Source: Mycoplasmataceae bacterium (GTDB lineage Bacteria > Bacillota_I > Bacilli_A > Mycoplasmatales > Mycoplasmoidaceae). Taken from it: a stretch of DNA of 64,000 nt. The notes under the pieces are model-generated. The model made no database searches, had not been told where the DNA came from, and saw only the letters and a list, made by a program, of their open reading frames with translations. The stretch is from assembly GCA_020024755.1 (NCBI GenBank), contig JAHHTH010000005.1, forward strand, positions 1-64,000, in the 5' to 3' direction. A program made the position numbers and the translations under genes. Below are positions 9,031 through 18,516 of this stretch, piece by piece; position 1 is the stretch's first letter, and each line of letters begins with the position of its first letter.

Positions 9031-10167
9031 ATGAACATTAAAAAAGCTGAATCGAACACTATTGAGTTCAAAAGTAATATAGATATAAAACAATTAAAGA
9101 AAGAAATTTCTGCTATTTCAAACTCTATTCCTAATGAAGATGCTAAAACAGTTAAATGTAGTATCTTTATATTCATTGATGACTCAGGTAATACAATCAA
9201 AGGAAAAACTATTTCCTCAGAAGATGAAGAACAATTGTTTTTAATAGAAGAATGACTTAAAAAAGAAAATATTGAATATGAAGTTAAAAGATATTTAGAT
9301 AGTGATCATTACGTTGAAATTATATTTAAACCAAAAACCAATAGCATCATTATCATAAATGACACTGAAATATATTCAAGAGTAAATACTACTACAAAAA
9401 GAATAGACATTCATGGTGCAAGGTATTTATATACTTCCAAGGAAATTGAATTGCCATTAAAAACTAATCAAAAATATAATCCAATTAATTATAGAGAATT
9501 ACAAAACCAACTAATGGATACTACAAGAAAAGAATTAACTTTAGAATGGCTATATTCAAATCAACTAATTACTGATCTAAAAAACCCATATCTAACAACA
9601 TACGGGTTATGATTAGGTAATCTTTCAGAAAGAGTAATACAAATAAACAAAAAAGAATATAAAGGTTCAATATTTAAACTTTATAAAGAATTTAAGGATA
9701 GTATAGAAACTTGGCTAAACTATCAACCGATTGTTGACAAGAAATTTTCAACAAGACTAATGAATAAGGAATTAGTTAGTGATACCATAATGAGGGAAAT
9801 ATTTTTTAATGCAATAGCCCATTCAGCTATATACAATAATCTTTACTGTTTGATTGAATTTGATGAAGAAAAGATAACATTTACAAATACACATATTTAC
9901 AACAAAAAAATATTGCATGCATTCAACTCTAATAATATCCCTCACACTGAACCAAATAATCAAATATGATTCAATGCTATAAGAAATGCAAGATTAGTAG
10001 AAGGTAGTAACTTTGGATTACACGAAATCCATAATGATGCTATTGAAAAGGGATACATGGTAGCTATCTTATATAATTCTACTAAATTTGAACTATCAAT
10101 TATAACTGCTGAAAATGCTAAACAAAAATATAGAATATCAAGGAGATATATTATATGAGAAAAATAG
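9031..10167 (+). CDS. AlbA_2 / COG2865-type putative ATPase regulator
   Basis: 378 aa. The N-terminal third (ESNTIEFKSNID, then KKEISAISNS and IFIDDSGNTIKGKT) fits an AlbA_2 (Schlafen-type) domain, though the usual NxxGG glycine pair is replaced by SIPNED. Around residues 254-269, REIFFNAIAHSAIYNN resembles the N-box of the GHKL-like ATPase segment in COG2865 proteins. The C-terminal helix-turn-helix common in that family is not obvious. UGA codons are Trp. The stop overlaps the next gene's start by 13 bases, so the two are coupled. Such proteins occur both as transcription regulators and in anti-phage islands; the actual role is unknown. Confidence 0.7.
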
Positions 10168-11210
10168 AATATGCACCTATTGCTATGCCTTTATACAACT
10201 TTATTTCTTTATTAGAAAGAAATGCGTATGAGACAAATGATAATTACCAAAAAAATATTCCATGAGATAGAGAATTGCAAGAAGATTTAATATATTCAAT
10301 TTTTTTAGGCCTTCCAATTGGAACTATCACCATATTTGTTAATGATAATAAAGAAATAGTAAATGGTTTGCAAAGAACATCTACTATACTTTCATTTTAT
10401 AACAATAGACTTAAGTTATCTTCTGAAAAAGGAAAACAAATTGCTCAAGTATTTATTGAAGAGTTATCATCCTCACAAGATAAGAAAGATCAAAAATTTT
10501 TTAAATTATTATCAAGACCAATTTTCCCTGAATTAAAATATTCAGATTTACCAGAAATAATGAAAGAGCATTTTCAAAATTATCTTGTTTCTTTAGTTGA
10601 AATTAGATATGCAGATTGTGAAACTATTTTCAACTACTTTAAAATTATCCAAAATTCTGAAATGTTGAAGGGGCAACAAATTGCTAAAGCATTACCAGAT
10701 AACAAGATTAATAAAATATTAAATCCAACTCAATACAATGAATTATCTTCACTATTAAAACTAAATAAAAAGGATGATTTATCTAAGTTATTGGTTCAAT
10801 TCCACGGTTTATACGAAGAAGCAATTCCATTAGGTATATCTGATAAAAGAATTTTTGAATATGCAAAAAGAAATCCTGATGTACAAAGTTCATTTAAATT
10901 TAGAATGATCAAATTTTATGAAAAGTTAGTAGAAGAAAAAGATTCAATACAAAATATTAATCTAAATAAAAGTATGATTAAGATTATTTTTTTATTTGTT
11001 CTTTATACAGATGAATGAAAAGAAAAACCTATTAAGCAGTTGCTAGAAACAATCGAAAACTTATACAATCAAAATAAAGTTGTGTTTAGTTCTAAAGCTA
11101 GTTCAGTAGAAATTGATAAGAATATTAATGATTTAATCAATCTAACAAGATCTACCCACAATGTTAATGAAGTTAAAGAAGTTATTCTAAATACTAATCT
11201 AGAATACTAA
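10155..11210 (+). CDS. DUF262-family protein (ParB/GmrS-like)
   Basis: 351 aa. The N-terminal 80 residues follow the DUF262 pattern: NYQKNIPWDRELQEDLIYSI, FLGLPIGTITIF and then IVNGLQRTSTI at 69-79, which corresponds to the conserved DGQQR motif of the ParB/Srx-fold NTPase. The Asp of that motif is Asn here. The remaining 270 residues are helical with no recognised nuclease motif, so a GmrD-like HNH domain is absent. AAGGAG lies just before the ATG, inside the upstream gene. DUF262 proteins are frequent in type IV restriction and other defence systems. The pair with the AlbA_2 gene is probably one functional unit (inference). Confidence 0.72.
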
Positions 11211-11254
11211 ACTTTAATTATCATGCAAAAATCTAGAATCACAATTTTATAGAA

Positions 11255-11357
11255 AATAACATTAGAAGCAACAAAACATATAGTGGTTTATTAATTAAAT
11301 TGAATGAAGAAGTATTTTGATTTTGCCTGTTCCACAAAATGATTAGTTTAATAGATA
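11255..11357 (+). pseudogene. Remnant of an LRR-gene 3' end
   Basis: About 100 bases match the 3' end of the LRR gene at 11704-12381 (bases about 12289-12397), including a near-identical stretch around AATTGAATGAAGAAGTATTTT-type sequence and the same GATTAGTTTAATAGAT tail. The reading frame is broken. It shows that this site once held a paralogue, or that the segment was duplicated by recombination. Confidence 0.7.
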
Positions 11358-11409
11358 TCGTAAAGTCTTAATTCAATTAAAAATCTATTTAATTCCTCAA
11401 GTAATAATA

Positions 11410-11568
11410 TTACTTTGTACTAAATGATTCCTTGCCATCTTGAATGAAATTAGCCTCAACTTTTTCATAAAAATAATCTCCAACTATTGCAAGATAATGC
11501 ACTCTTCTAGTAATGTCAATCCCTTGTTCTTTGAATTGTCCAATAAGAATTTTGTTTTCCTTGTACAT
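11410..11568 (-). pseudogene. Possible 52-codon gene fragment
   Basis: An open frame beginning MYKENKILIGQFKEQGID with protein-like composition. It ends in TAA at 11410 and is closed upstream by a TAG in the palindrome region. There is no proper ribosome-binding site. It is too short to assign and is best read as a fragment in the 11211-11703 intergenic stretch. Confidence 0.3.
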
Positions 11569-11594
11569 TCCTTTAACTATTGTATTAAATTGTC

Positions 11595-11611
11595 TTTGTA
11601 GAATCTACAAA
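11595..11611. promoter_or_regulatory. Fourth copy of the TTTGTAGAATCTACAAA palindrome
   Basis: Identical in all 17 bases to the three operators at 8890-8986. It lies 93 bases upstream of the ATG of the LRR gene, which suggests a shared regulator. Confidence 0.8.
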
Positions 11612-11703
11612 CCTAACATCTTAAATTTATAGTCAAAATAGATTTATAGTACAATTATTTTGATATAAACATTGTTTAGTATCACAAAGCGGAGAATAAA
11701 GAT

Positions 11704-12381
11704 ATGATTGGTAATAAAATAGAAAAGATCAAAGAATTGGAAAAGAATGGATATAGATACGCAATTAATAAAGATTTAGAATCTGGAATAGAATACGCTG
11801 TAGTAGAAGAATGTCTAGATGATAACAAAGAAAAGATAATAGATCTATCAGATAGTCAAGATGGTTGTAGCATTTCATATAATGACAAACTATATCCAAT
11901 TAAAGTTATTGGAAGTTTAGCATTCTATCATAAACAAATCAAAGAAATTGTTATTCCTGATACAGTTGAAATCATTGAATATGCTGCATTTATATTGTGT
12001 TCAAAATTAGAAAAAGTTCATTTACCTAAAGAACTACAATCAATTGAAGAATATGCGTTCTTTGATTGCAGATCTATTAATGAAATATCAATTCCTGATA
12101 ATACACTAACAATAGCTAAGTCTGCTTTTGCTCAATGTATTGGATTAAAACATATCAACATCCCTTTAAACATTAAAACTATTCAAGAACAAGCATTCTG
12201 TGGTTGCATATCTTTAGAAAAAATTGATAATATACAAAGATTAGCTAGTAATGATACAAACCTTGGTGACTATGCTTTTGCAAACTGCAATAACATTAGA
12301 GACAATAAAGCATATAGTGATTTATTAATTAAATTGAATGAAGAAGTATTTTCAATTCCATATTTTTCAGAAGATGATTAG
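11704..12381 (+). CDS. BspA-like leucine-rich-repeat protein
   Basis: 225 aa. From about residue 75 it has four to five LRR_5-type repeats of roughly 23 residues, with cores such as IKEIVIPDTVEIIEYAAF, LEKVHLPKELQSIEEYAF and LKHINIPLNIKTIQEQAF, plus the Cys/Gly pattern (FDCRS, CGCIS) of BspA repeats. No signal peptide or membrane segment is seen, so it may be intracellular despite the family's frequent surface location. GCGGAG precedes the ATG. The fourth palindrome upstream links it to the AlbA_2/DUF262 cassette. A broken paralogue lies 350 bases upstream. Confidence 0.8.
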   Translation: MIGNKIEKIKELEKNGYRYAINKDLESGIEYAVVEECLDDNKEKIIDLSDSQDGCSISYNDKLYPIKVIGSLAFYHKQIKEIVIPDTVEIIEYAAFILCSKLEKVHLPKELQSIEEYAFFDCRSINEISIPDNTLTIAKSAFAQCIGLKHINIPLNIKTIQEQAFCGCISLEKIDNIQRLASNDTNLGDYAFANCNNIRDNKAYSDLLIKLNEEVFSIPYFSEDD

Positions 12382-12435
12382 TTTAATAGATAAAAACAGT
12401 ATTATCAACTAGATGTATAAATATTGAACAGCCTT

Positions 12436-13665
12436 TTACATCTTTATATTTTCTAATAATCACTTAGAAATATTTTTATAAACACCTATTGCTTCATTAT
12501 AATCAACATTTGTTTCATACATTGTACAAGCATCATTTCAATTTTCTTTTATTTTGGTTAATTCTATATCCTTATGAGCATTAATAAATTCAAGAGCTTG
12601 AGATTGCTCTAAACTTACTCTAGAGTTCTTTCATTTTCTAAATAATCACTTAGCTATTTTATTTAGATCTACTGATTCATTATATAAATTTACTAAATCT
12701 ATTAAATCCTTTGTTCTAGTAGCATTTTCATTCCCATTAATTAATGCTTTATACTTTTCTGCAATTAACATCTCCCTAGTAAAGATTAAACAATAAGCAT
12801 TCTTTATTGTTTTCAAATTAGTTTGGGTAATATTGAATTCACTAATCATATTTCTTAGCTCATCATCACTGTATGTTGTATTAATATTTAACTTTATTTG
12901 AATTCTTGTTTTTGCAGTAGGATTCATTCATAGAACGTTGTTTATAACATTGCTCTTGCTATATGGGACTAAAATTAATTCTGTAATAATTTTATTTTTA
13001 ACATACAAATCTTCTTTTAATTGTTCTAGGTTAAGTGGCTTAAAATAGATAGCATTATTTCTATTTGTGAGAATTTCTAGTAAGCTTTCTATGCTAGTTT
13101 TATCTAAATGTGCATCGATATCTTGAGTTGATCTTTTGAAATCAATATAAAGTTCTACAGCACTACCACCTTTTATTAAGCTACAAGGAACAAGTTTTTT
13201 AACTAAGAGAGCCATTATATATTCTCTTATAACAACTGTCTTATCAAACTCATTGTTAAGTAAAGCTTCTTTAACTTGGATTACATTAAAATTAATAAAG
13301 GATTCAATTCTTTCGTGATTAATATTTCTTCTCTTCTTTTTAATCTTTTGATAAATATCTGCAACTAATTGCGGATTAACTTCTTTAGTTAAATTTCTTA
13401 ATCCTTCTGCCTTTATAGTGTTTTCTAGAGAAATCTTTTCATACTCAACAAATAGTCTTTCCTTTGAATAAATGTCAAACTTGTCGTCAAAACTTTCAAC
13501 TCCTATATCGATGGTAGATTGGTTTTGAGTATATACAACATATTCATCACTTACTTTACTCGAGTTTGTGCCATAAACCATTTCAATATTTAACTTACTT
13601 GGTTTATAACCTATGACTCCTTGTAAGTATAGTGCACTAGCACCTGTAATTATTCTTTTTCTCAT
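12436..13665 (-). CDS. Fused AbiEi-like / AbiEii-like type IV toxin-antitoxin protein
   Basis: 409 aa. Residues 6-125 (ITGASALYLQGV, then DIYSKERLFVEY) resemble the C-terminal part of AbiEi antitoxins without the N-terminal winged helix. Residues from about 130 resemble the AbiEii nucleotidyltransferase: KGGSAVELY at 165-173 and STQDIDAHLD near 179-188 correspond to the GGS and TxDxD motifs. LIAEKYKAL plus TRTKDLIDL match the later conserved Lys and Asp. AbiE is normally two genes; here both halves are continuous when two UGA codons are read as Trp. Bacteriostatic toxins of this family modify tRNA or other targets; the target here is unknown. The LRR gene converges on its 3' end. Confidence 0.75.
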
Positions 13666-13687
13666 ATAATATTATTTTACTATAAAG

Positions 13688-13747
13688 TTATTACATAGGT
13701 ATTATTTATATTTATAAATATAAATATAAATAATACCTATGTAATAA
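13688..13747. repeat. Near-perfect inverted repeat with 29-base arms
   Basis: Left arm 13688-13716 and right arm 13719-13747 are complementary, with a two-base centre. It lies about 20 bases upstream of the AbiE-like start codon and between the two genes' 5' regions. There is no U-tract, so it is more like a cruciform or operator than a simple terminator. Confidence 0.8.
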
Positions 13748-13838
13748 TAAATTTAAATCTGCGTTTTTGGGCTTATTTCTAGTTATTTTTATCTGCAATT
13801 TGGTTAATTAAGATAAATAATGTTTTTTGAAACAAAAG

Positions 13839-14065
13839 TCCTACCAAAAATGTGTAAATTTTAAAAAGTGGTACCAAAAATGTGTAAATAGCACCAAAAA
13901 CTCCTACCAAAAATGTGTAAATTTTAAAAAGTGGTACCAAAAATGTGTAATTGAAGCATTAGTGATCCTTGGGACTATTTTAAAAGTTGGAAAAATGTGT
14001 AAGATTTTCTAAAAAACTATATGAAAAATGTGTATAGTTTTTACAAAAGTAGGAAAAATGTGTAA
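13839..14065 (+). repeat. Seven-copy AAAAATGTGTAA array
   Basis: The 12-mer AAAAATGTGTAA (last base varies once) begins at 13846, 13876, 13909, 13939, 13991, 14024 and 14054. Spacings are 30, 33, 30, 52, 33 and 30 bases, so the units form 63-base doublets, and the first two doublets are almost identical. In one plus frame the first half reads as repeats of YQKCVN and FKKW, but there is no ribosome-binding site. The stretch 13748-14132 holds no other feature. Confidence 0.8.
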
Positions 14066-14132
14066 ATTTTATGTTTTTAATCTTGCTACTCAATGATTTA
14101 AAGATGCTAGATAAATTTTTTATATATTAATC

Positions 14133-14166
14133 AAAAATGTATCAACCATTCAGGTGATACATTTTT
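14133..14166. terminator. Bidirectional terminator
   Basis: Perfect 12-base-pair stem AAAAATGTATCA / TGATACATTTTT with a ten-base loop and A/T tracts on both sides. It ends the minus-strand gene at 14204 and shields it from the repeat region. Confidence 0.8.
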
Positions 14167-14203
14167 AATTTATTAATTAATAATAGCTGTTTAATATTCA
14201 CTC

Positions 14204-14830
14204 TTAGCTATTAAATGCTTTGAATAGTGCTTGAAGATCAATTTCTTCATTAATTTCTTTTTTAATTACTTCGATATCAAATTTCATTGGGATTCCAAAT
14301 ATTAATATTCAAAGATCAATTAACATTCTAAAGTATGTAGTATAACCAAAAATAATTTTTTTAGTTGTTTCTTCATCTTCAATATTAGGAAATCTCTTAG
14401 TAATTCAACTATATTGAAAAAGTAGTAAAGTGCCAGTATCTATGATTCTTTTAGATTCATCTTCTAATCTATCAACTTCCATATAATATACAAATAGACA
14501 TGCAATGATTAAATACATTTGATATGAGTAGTCTTTATCTGTCTTAGTTTCCATAATATAAGCATCCACATCATTAGAAGCTATGTTAAGTACATGCATC
14601 CCTAAACTAGTAAGTCATTGACCAGAACCTGGTTCACCTTCTGCTTTTTCTACATTTTCAGTGATTAATAATAAATTTTTTCTTAATTTATTTAAAAGTC
14701 CATTTCAAAGTTCTGTATCATCAAAACTAGGACAATATTGCACTCCTCTAAATAGACGAGAAAAAGCATCTAATACTTTGTGTTCCTCACATAATTTTAC
14801 AAAAGAATTTTCTTGTTCATTTTTCTTCAT
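14204..14830 (-). CDS. Hypothetical protein, 208 aa
   Basis: Not recognised. The ATG at 14830 follows a strong GGAGG. Four UGA codons are Trp. The protein is mainly helical, with acidic stretches (DRLEDESKR, EVIKKEINEEIDLQ) and some aromatic segments (MYLIIACLFVYYMEV, IFGYTTYFRMLIDLWILIFG) that are moderately hydrophobic but not clear membrane helices. No signal peptide or catalytic motif. It is divergent from lon, sharing a 112-base intergenic region. Confidence 0.75.
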
Positions 14831-14864
14831 AAAAAACCTCCAATAATTAGTTTATCACAATGTG

Positions 14865-14903
14865 TTAATTAATAATTTGTTATTAATTAATGTAGTGTAT
14901 AAT
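14865..14903 (+). promoter_or_regulatory. lon promoter with perfect palindrome
   Basis: The -10 TATAAT is at 14898-14903. Immediately upstream is a perfect inverted repeat TTAATTAATAA-tttg-TTATTAATTAA (14865-14890) that covers the -35 region. The usual HrcA/CIRCE element (TTAGCACTC-N9-GAGTGCTAA) is not present, so a different regulator is implied if this is an operator. Confidence 0.6.
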
Positions 14904-14942
14904 TTAGGGTGCATGTTAAATGTGAAATATAGGGGAATAAAA

Positions 14943-16769
14943 ATGCAAAAAAAAGATAACTCAAACACTAAAAAAACAATTGATGTAAATGAATTCACAC
15001 AAAATTACAATAAAATCAGTAATGCTAAAACAAAAACTAATAGCAATAAGCCAAAGTCTACAAATGATATTGATTATCTTTCACTTAATCAAAAAAATGC
15101 TTCAAAAGAAAATAAGAGTGATTTCTTTGACGATAGAATATCAATTTTACGTCTACTAGTAAATGATATTTTAAAAAGAAGAGCTATTGCTCCGAATTTT
15201 ACAAGAAAAATTTTATCTGTAGCTAATTCTACAGATACTTCAAGAGCATCAGATGCTGAGATAGAAAGAAATTTACATTATATTAAATGATTAGGTTCAT
15301 TGCCATTTGATGAATGTGTAGAAAACAACACTGACTTTGTAACAATTAGAAAGAAAATGGATGAAACACATTTAGGAATGGATAAGGTAAAAGATGAAAT
15401 TATTGAAAATTTATCTTTCTATGAACATTGTAAAGAAAGTGGTTCAAAAATAACTCAACCAGTATTGTGTTTGGTAGGTGGAGCTGGAGTTGGAAAAACT
15501 TCAATTGCTAGTTCAATTGCTCAAGCATTAGGCAGACCTTTTGAAATTTTATCTTGTGCTGGTAAATCCGAAATTATATATTTCACTGGTTTAAGTAGAA
15601 TGTACACTGGCTCTGGTCCAGGTGAAATTATTAAAATCATGGCTAGAACAAAAGTTAATAACCCTGTTATTTTATTAGATGAAATAGATAAATGTGGTAC
15701 AGGTAACTCAGGTTCTAATTCAAATTCATCTTCTCTTCAAAGCTTCTTATTGTCTATTCTAGATTCAAGTCAATGTGAACTATATAAAGATCAATATATT
15801 GAAGAAAGTTATGATTTAAGTAAAGTTATGTTTATTTGTACTGCTAACTACATAGATCAAATTCCAGAACCTTTATTAAATAGAGTAACATTAATTAATA
15901 TTCCAAACTATACTAAAGAAGAAAAAGAACAAATCTTAAAGAAAATGATTATCCCAAAATTAGAAAAATCTATTCCTAAGAAAGTACTTAGTGTATCATA
16001 TGATAAAGACGTTTATCAATTCTTAGTAGATAAGTTTAGTTTTGATGAATCAGGAGTTAGAACTTTAAAAAGAAAAATGACTGAACTTTATCAAAAGCTT
16101 TCTTTTGGCGCTAGAAACAACCAATTCAAGGATAACAAAGTTTTAATAAATAAAGAATTTATTAATAAATTATTTGGTTTATCTAGTATTGAAGAATATA
16201 GATTACACCAATCTAAAAATGTAATCGATTACCCAGGAGAAATTAATGGATTATCTGCTAACGAATATTTTGGCAATGTTGCACCTATGGAAATAGCTTT
16301 TAATAAAGGGAAATTTAATATTTCAGTAACAGGAAATGCAAAAGATATTTTAAATGAATCAATTAAAGTTGCATTAAAGTATATTATCTTAAATAAAGAA
16401 TTTTTTGGAGTTCAAGACTTTGATTTTGATAATCACCAACTTTGAGTACACTTTCCTTCAGCAGCAATTCAAAAAGATGGTCCAAGTGGTGGAATTGCAC
16501 TTACTACAGGTATTCTATCTGCAATAAAAAATATTGTTTTACCGAATGACTTAGCAATGACTGGCGAAATATCTCAAACTGGTAGAGTTATGCCTATTGG
16601 TGGACTTGATAAGAAATTAGAAGCGTGTGTTAATGAAGGAATCAAAAATGTGTTCTTACCTGCTGATAATGAAATTGATGTAAAGAAATTACCTAAATCT
16701 ATTACTGATCACTTAAACATTAAATACTTTTCTGATTACAAGGATTTATATAAAGAATTATTTAAATAG
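14943..16769 (+). CDS. lon: Lon-type ATP-dependent protease, short N-terminus
   Basis: 608 aa. Walker A GGAGVGKT at 179-186, Walker B ILLDEIDK, sensor RVTLI and arginine region, then the S16 protease domain with catalytic Ser515 (KDGPSGG) and Lys558 (GGLDKK). Classical Lon has about 780 residues. Here the N-terminal substrate domain is largely replaced by a 75-residue Lys/Asn/Ser-rich low-complexity region followed by a short helical part. AGGGGA precedes the ATG. It degrades misfolded and regulatory proteins in the cytosol. The 3' end converges on the purine permease with a 34-base gap. Confidence 0.93.
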
Positions 16770-16803
16770 AAATTACTTTACTAAATAGTTTACTTTTGTT
16801 TTA

Positions 16804-18330
16804 TTACTTTATTACACCCGCTTTAGTAAGGATATCAAAGACTATAAATATAATAGCAATTATACTTAATACAATTAACCCAATATTAGGTTTTTCAAGA
16901 TCATCGTATTCTACTATTTCTTTTTTGATTTTTAATCTATTAATTATGTAATTCATTCCATGAAGGATTACATAAAATAGAATAGCTCAACTTAATCCAC
17001 TTGAGATTGAGTATGAAAGCATTCCAAAAACTACACCTAAAGCAAATACTGGAATATCTAATTTCTTTTTTCAATCCATTTCAGAAACTTGTTCAATCAT
17101 TAGTAGACCAGTAATAAAAACAGCTTGTCCAGTCACTGGTTGAAATTTAGTTATTTCACCTATTGGCATTAAAGGTCCCATGATAGGTCAAATGGCAATA
17201 GATAATAAAAATAACAGTGAAGTAACAACACTAGCAAAACCAGTTCTTGCACCATAACTGACAGCAGAGAATGATTCTGAAACTACAGTGACACTAGAAC
17301 ATAATAATACAGACCCACCAATAGTACTAATACCGTCTACATAGTTTGATCTAACCATTCATTTGATTGCACCAGATTCATCTTCCTTACTTAAGCCACT
17401 AGCTCTACCAAAAGCAATTAATGTGCTTGATGTATCAAAGAAGTCTACATATAAGAATGTGAATATAGCTACATAAGCAATTGGAGTTGATAATGTATTA
17501 GCTCAATGTTTCCCATTAAACATTTTAGAAATCATATTACCAAATTCTTCAAAATGTCATTCTTGTAGAGAGAATGCATTAGTATTTGTTCCATTAACTG
17601 TAAATGATGGATTTACAAGTCAAGTAATTAATAACATCAATACACCAATTCCAGATGTAATAATAATTGAATTTTTTACTTTACAAAATGTTAATGTAAC
17701 TCCAATAATCAAAGTAAGTGTTCCAATAATTACTATTGGTCAATAATGATTCATTGTAGGATTAAAGTTTGCACCTATACCAGAAATAGGAGCGGCTTGA
17801 TTAATAATACCAATATTTACTAGACCAACATAACATAAAAAGAATCCAATAATAGCAGCTATTGTAATCTTTAAGTTTTTTGGCATAATCTTGTTGATGT
17901 AAGTTCTTGCTGGTGTTACTGCAATAACTGCATAACATAATCCCGATAAGAAGACGCATATTAATGCTCCATAATACCCTAAACCAAAACCAGCACTACT
18001 AGCTACTGTAAATGTAAAGAATGCATTGATACCCATGCCAGGAGCTAAAGCAATCGGAACATTAGCAAACAATCCCATGAACATAGTAGCTAGCATACTT
18101 GATATTGCAGTACCCAAAAATAATGCTGAAGTCGCTGCTTGATGATCTGCTACTTCTAATCCATCACTTAGACTTAACATTGAAGGATTAACTGAAAGGA
18201 TGTACATCATTGCTAAGAATGTACTAAGTCCACCTATGATTTCTTTTTTAAAAGTAGAATTACGATCTGATATCTTAAATCAAGTATTAATCTTTTTTAA
18301 AAAATTATTTTGATAAGTTGTCTGTGTCAA
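16804..18330 (-). CDS. NCS2 family purine permease (AzgA-like)
   Basis: 508 aa with 12 or more hydrophobic segments. LAPGMGINAFFTF (the PGMGxNAFF signature) and YVDFFDTSSTLIAFGR are diagnostic of the AzgA/GhxP branch, proton symporters for adenine, guanine or hypoxanthine. The start is a TTG at 18330, chosen because GGAGG lies eight bases upstream (18339-18343) and the next in-frame Met is far inside. The riboswitch just upstream supports a purine substrate, probably guanine or hypoxanthine. Confidence 0.92.
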
Positions 18331-18331
18331 T

Positions 18332-18378
18332 ACTTTGTCCTCCAATATAGTTTTAGTCACTATATCTAACAACAAAGT
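18332..18378 (-). promoter_or_regulatory. Expression platform of the purine riboswitch
   Basis: Two candidate structures surround the Shine-Dalgarno (18339-18343). One pairs ACTTTGT (18372-18378) with ACAAAGT (18332-18338), directly beside GGAGG. The other is a hairpin ATATAGT / ACTATAT (18345-18365) one base from it. The 12-base segment at 18359-18370 can also pair perfectly with the 5' leader segment at 18457-18468. The alternatives are mutually exclusive, which fits control of translation initiation. Confidence 0.6.
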
Positions 18379-18393
18379 GTCATAAATTATCTC

Positions 18394-18458
18394 ACTTATA
18401 AGTTAAGGGTTAAGGCCCTATGTAGAAACACTCCACCAATTAGGAGCATATTACAAGT
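18394..18458 (-). promoter_or_regulatory. Purine riboswitch aptamer
   Basis: P1 pairs ACTTGTAA (18451-18458) with TTATAAGT (18394-18401). P2 is CTCC/GGAG, P3 is AGGG/CCCT, and the P2-P3 junction reads TGTTTCTACA, the invariant purine-aptamer core. The specificity position before the 3' strand of P1 is C (in TAAC), as in guanine/hypoxanthine riboswitches. P2 and P3 are shorter than usual and their loops do not match the usual kissing-loop consensus. Confidence 0.82.
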
Positions 18459-18475
18459 TAGATATAGTTAAATGT

Positions 18476-18481
18476 ATTATA
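18476..18481 (-). promoter_or_regulatory. -10 box of the purine permease
   Basis: Perfect TATAAT on the minus strand about 18 bases before the aptamer's P1. The -35 box is not convincing. Confidence 0.6.
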
Positions 18482-18516
18482 AGAAAAAGTTTTTAAAATT
18501 GGTGATAAATTTAATT

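Noticed and set aside
12928..12930. UGA stops that seem to split many genes (for example AbiE-like, terminase, lysS)
   Set aside because: Reading UGA as Trp restores known domains and lengths throughout, so they are not pseudogenes.
13827..14012. 61-codon YQKCVN repeat protein
   Set aside because: No ribosome-binding site or ATG start; the repeat continues past the frame, so the DNA repeat is the main feature.
14831..14942. CIRCE/HrcA element at lon
   Set aside because: Neither TTAGCACTC nor GAGTGCTAA is present.
18394..18458. 2'-deoxyguanosine or adenine riboswitch
   Set aside because: The specificity base is C and the junction TTTCTAC is the normal guanine type.
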